Shown here in pieces: positions 5,551-5,708 of a stretch of DNA of 5,708 nucleotides (its first letter is position 1; each line of letters begins with the position of its first letter). The position numbers and the translations under genes were made by a program. This DNA comes from an uncultured Eubacteriales bacterium (GTDB taxonomy: Bacteria > Bacillota > Clostridia > Oscillospirales > CAG-382), in assembly GCA_900550505.1 (NCBI GenBank), contig URSI01000087.1:1-5708 (forward strand), given 5' to 3'. Under the pieces are notes generated by a model. That model searched no databases and was not told the DNA's origin. It was given only the letters and a program-made list of their open reading frames with translations.

Positions 5551-5708
5551 ATGCTTAAAAGAGTATTTACCATTGTTTTTGCCGGACTGCTTTGCATGAT
5601 TTTTACGGGATGTGCGGAGCTTTTTTCCCCGTACGGTGAGGAAAGCACGTTATGTGAATCGGAAAGTCAGAATACCGTGTCTGAGTCTTCGGAATGGAGT
5701 GATACGGA
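5551..5708 (+). CDS. Putative lipoprotein, N-terminal part (runs off the right edge)
   Basis: The ATG at 5551 is preceded by a strong GAGGG Shine-Dalgarno (5540-5544) at 6 nt. The 52 visible codons are open to the window end. The first residues are MLKR, then a hydrophobic stretch (VFTIVFAGLLCMIF), then T-G-C at residues 19-21. This is a type II signal peptide with Cys21 as the probable lipidated residue. The -3 position is Phe, which is less usual than Leu, Val or Ile. After the cysteine comes a Ser/Glu-rich region (residues about 30-50), typical of the flexible tether of Gram-positive lipoproteins. The functional domain is not in the window, so the role is unknown. It could be an outer-surface binding protein linked to the neighbouring transporter, but ECF systems do not normally use one. 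The minus-strand ORF covering the same bases is a shadow. Confidence 0.78.
   Translation, partial: MLKRVFTIVFAGLLCMIFTGCAELFSPYGEESTLCESESQNTVSESSEWSDT

Noticed and set aside
5223..5648. A 141-codon minus-strand frame covering the ECF gene end and the lipoprotein start
   Set aside because: It overlaps two better-supported plus-strand genes, and its translation is low-complexity and unlike known proteins.

Overview
The window looks like chromosomal DNA from a gut- or rumen-type Clostridia bacterium (Firmicutes; Oscillospiraceae/Ruminococcaceae-like is my best guess). This is inferred from moderate GC content, zinc-ribbon/coiled-coil and zinc-ribbon/membrane/repeat proteins of the kind common in Clostridia, a threonyl-tRNA synthetase of the short type without a TGS domain, and an ECF-transporter S component. 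I see no mobile element, CRISPR array, tRNA or rRNA.

Left block, plus strand (2-2781). A gene truncated at the left edge encodes the end of a probable zinc ribbon, one transmembrane helix and a large acidic outer domain. That domain is made of about ten propeller-like repeats, three of them with an exact 37-residue spacing. Four bases later a 138-residue protein begins, with a coiled coil and a C-terminal C4 zinc ribbon; the two genes are probably one operon. A strong intrinsic terminator follows and ends only a few bases before the Shine-Dalgarno of an AlkD-type DNA alkylation repair gene, which therefore has no visible promoter of its own.

Middle, minus strand (4767-2840). thrS encodes a 594-residue threonyl-tRNA synthetase with complete editing and catalytic zinc residues. 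It has a consensus promoter, a leader of only about 62 nt and a clear intrinsic terminator. There is no T-box. Instead, a perfect 7-3-7 inverted repeat fills the 17-bp spacer between -35 and -10, and a hairpin abuts the Shine-Dalgarno.

Right block, plus strand (4811-5708). Divergent from thrS, an extended -10 promoter drives a 186-residue ECF S component (substrate unknown). Then, 97 bp later, a lipoprotein gene begins and runs off the right edge. A 9-bp inverted repeat joins the two divergent promoters. That intergenic region, with two promoters, a core palindrome and long-range dyads, is the most interesting regulatory structure here. I do not see clear evidence of an entirely new multi-gene system.
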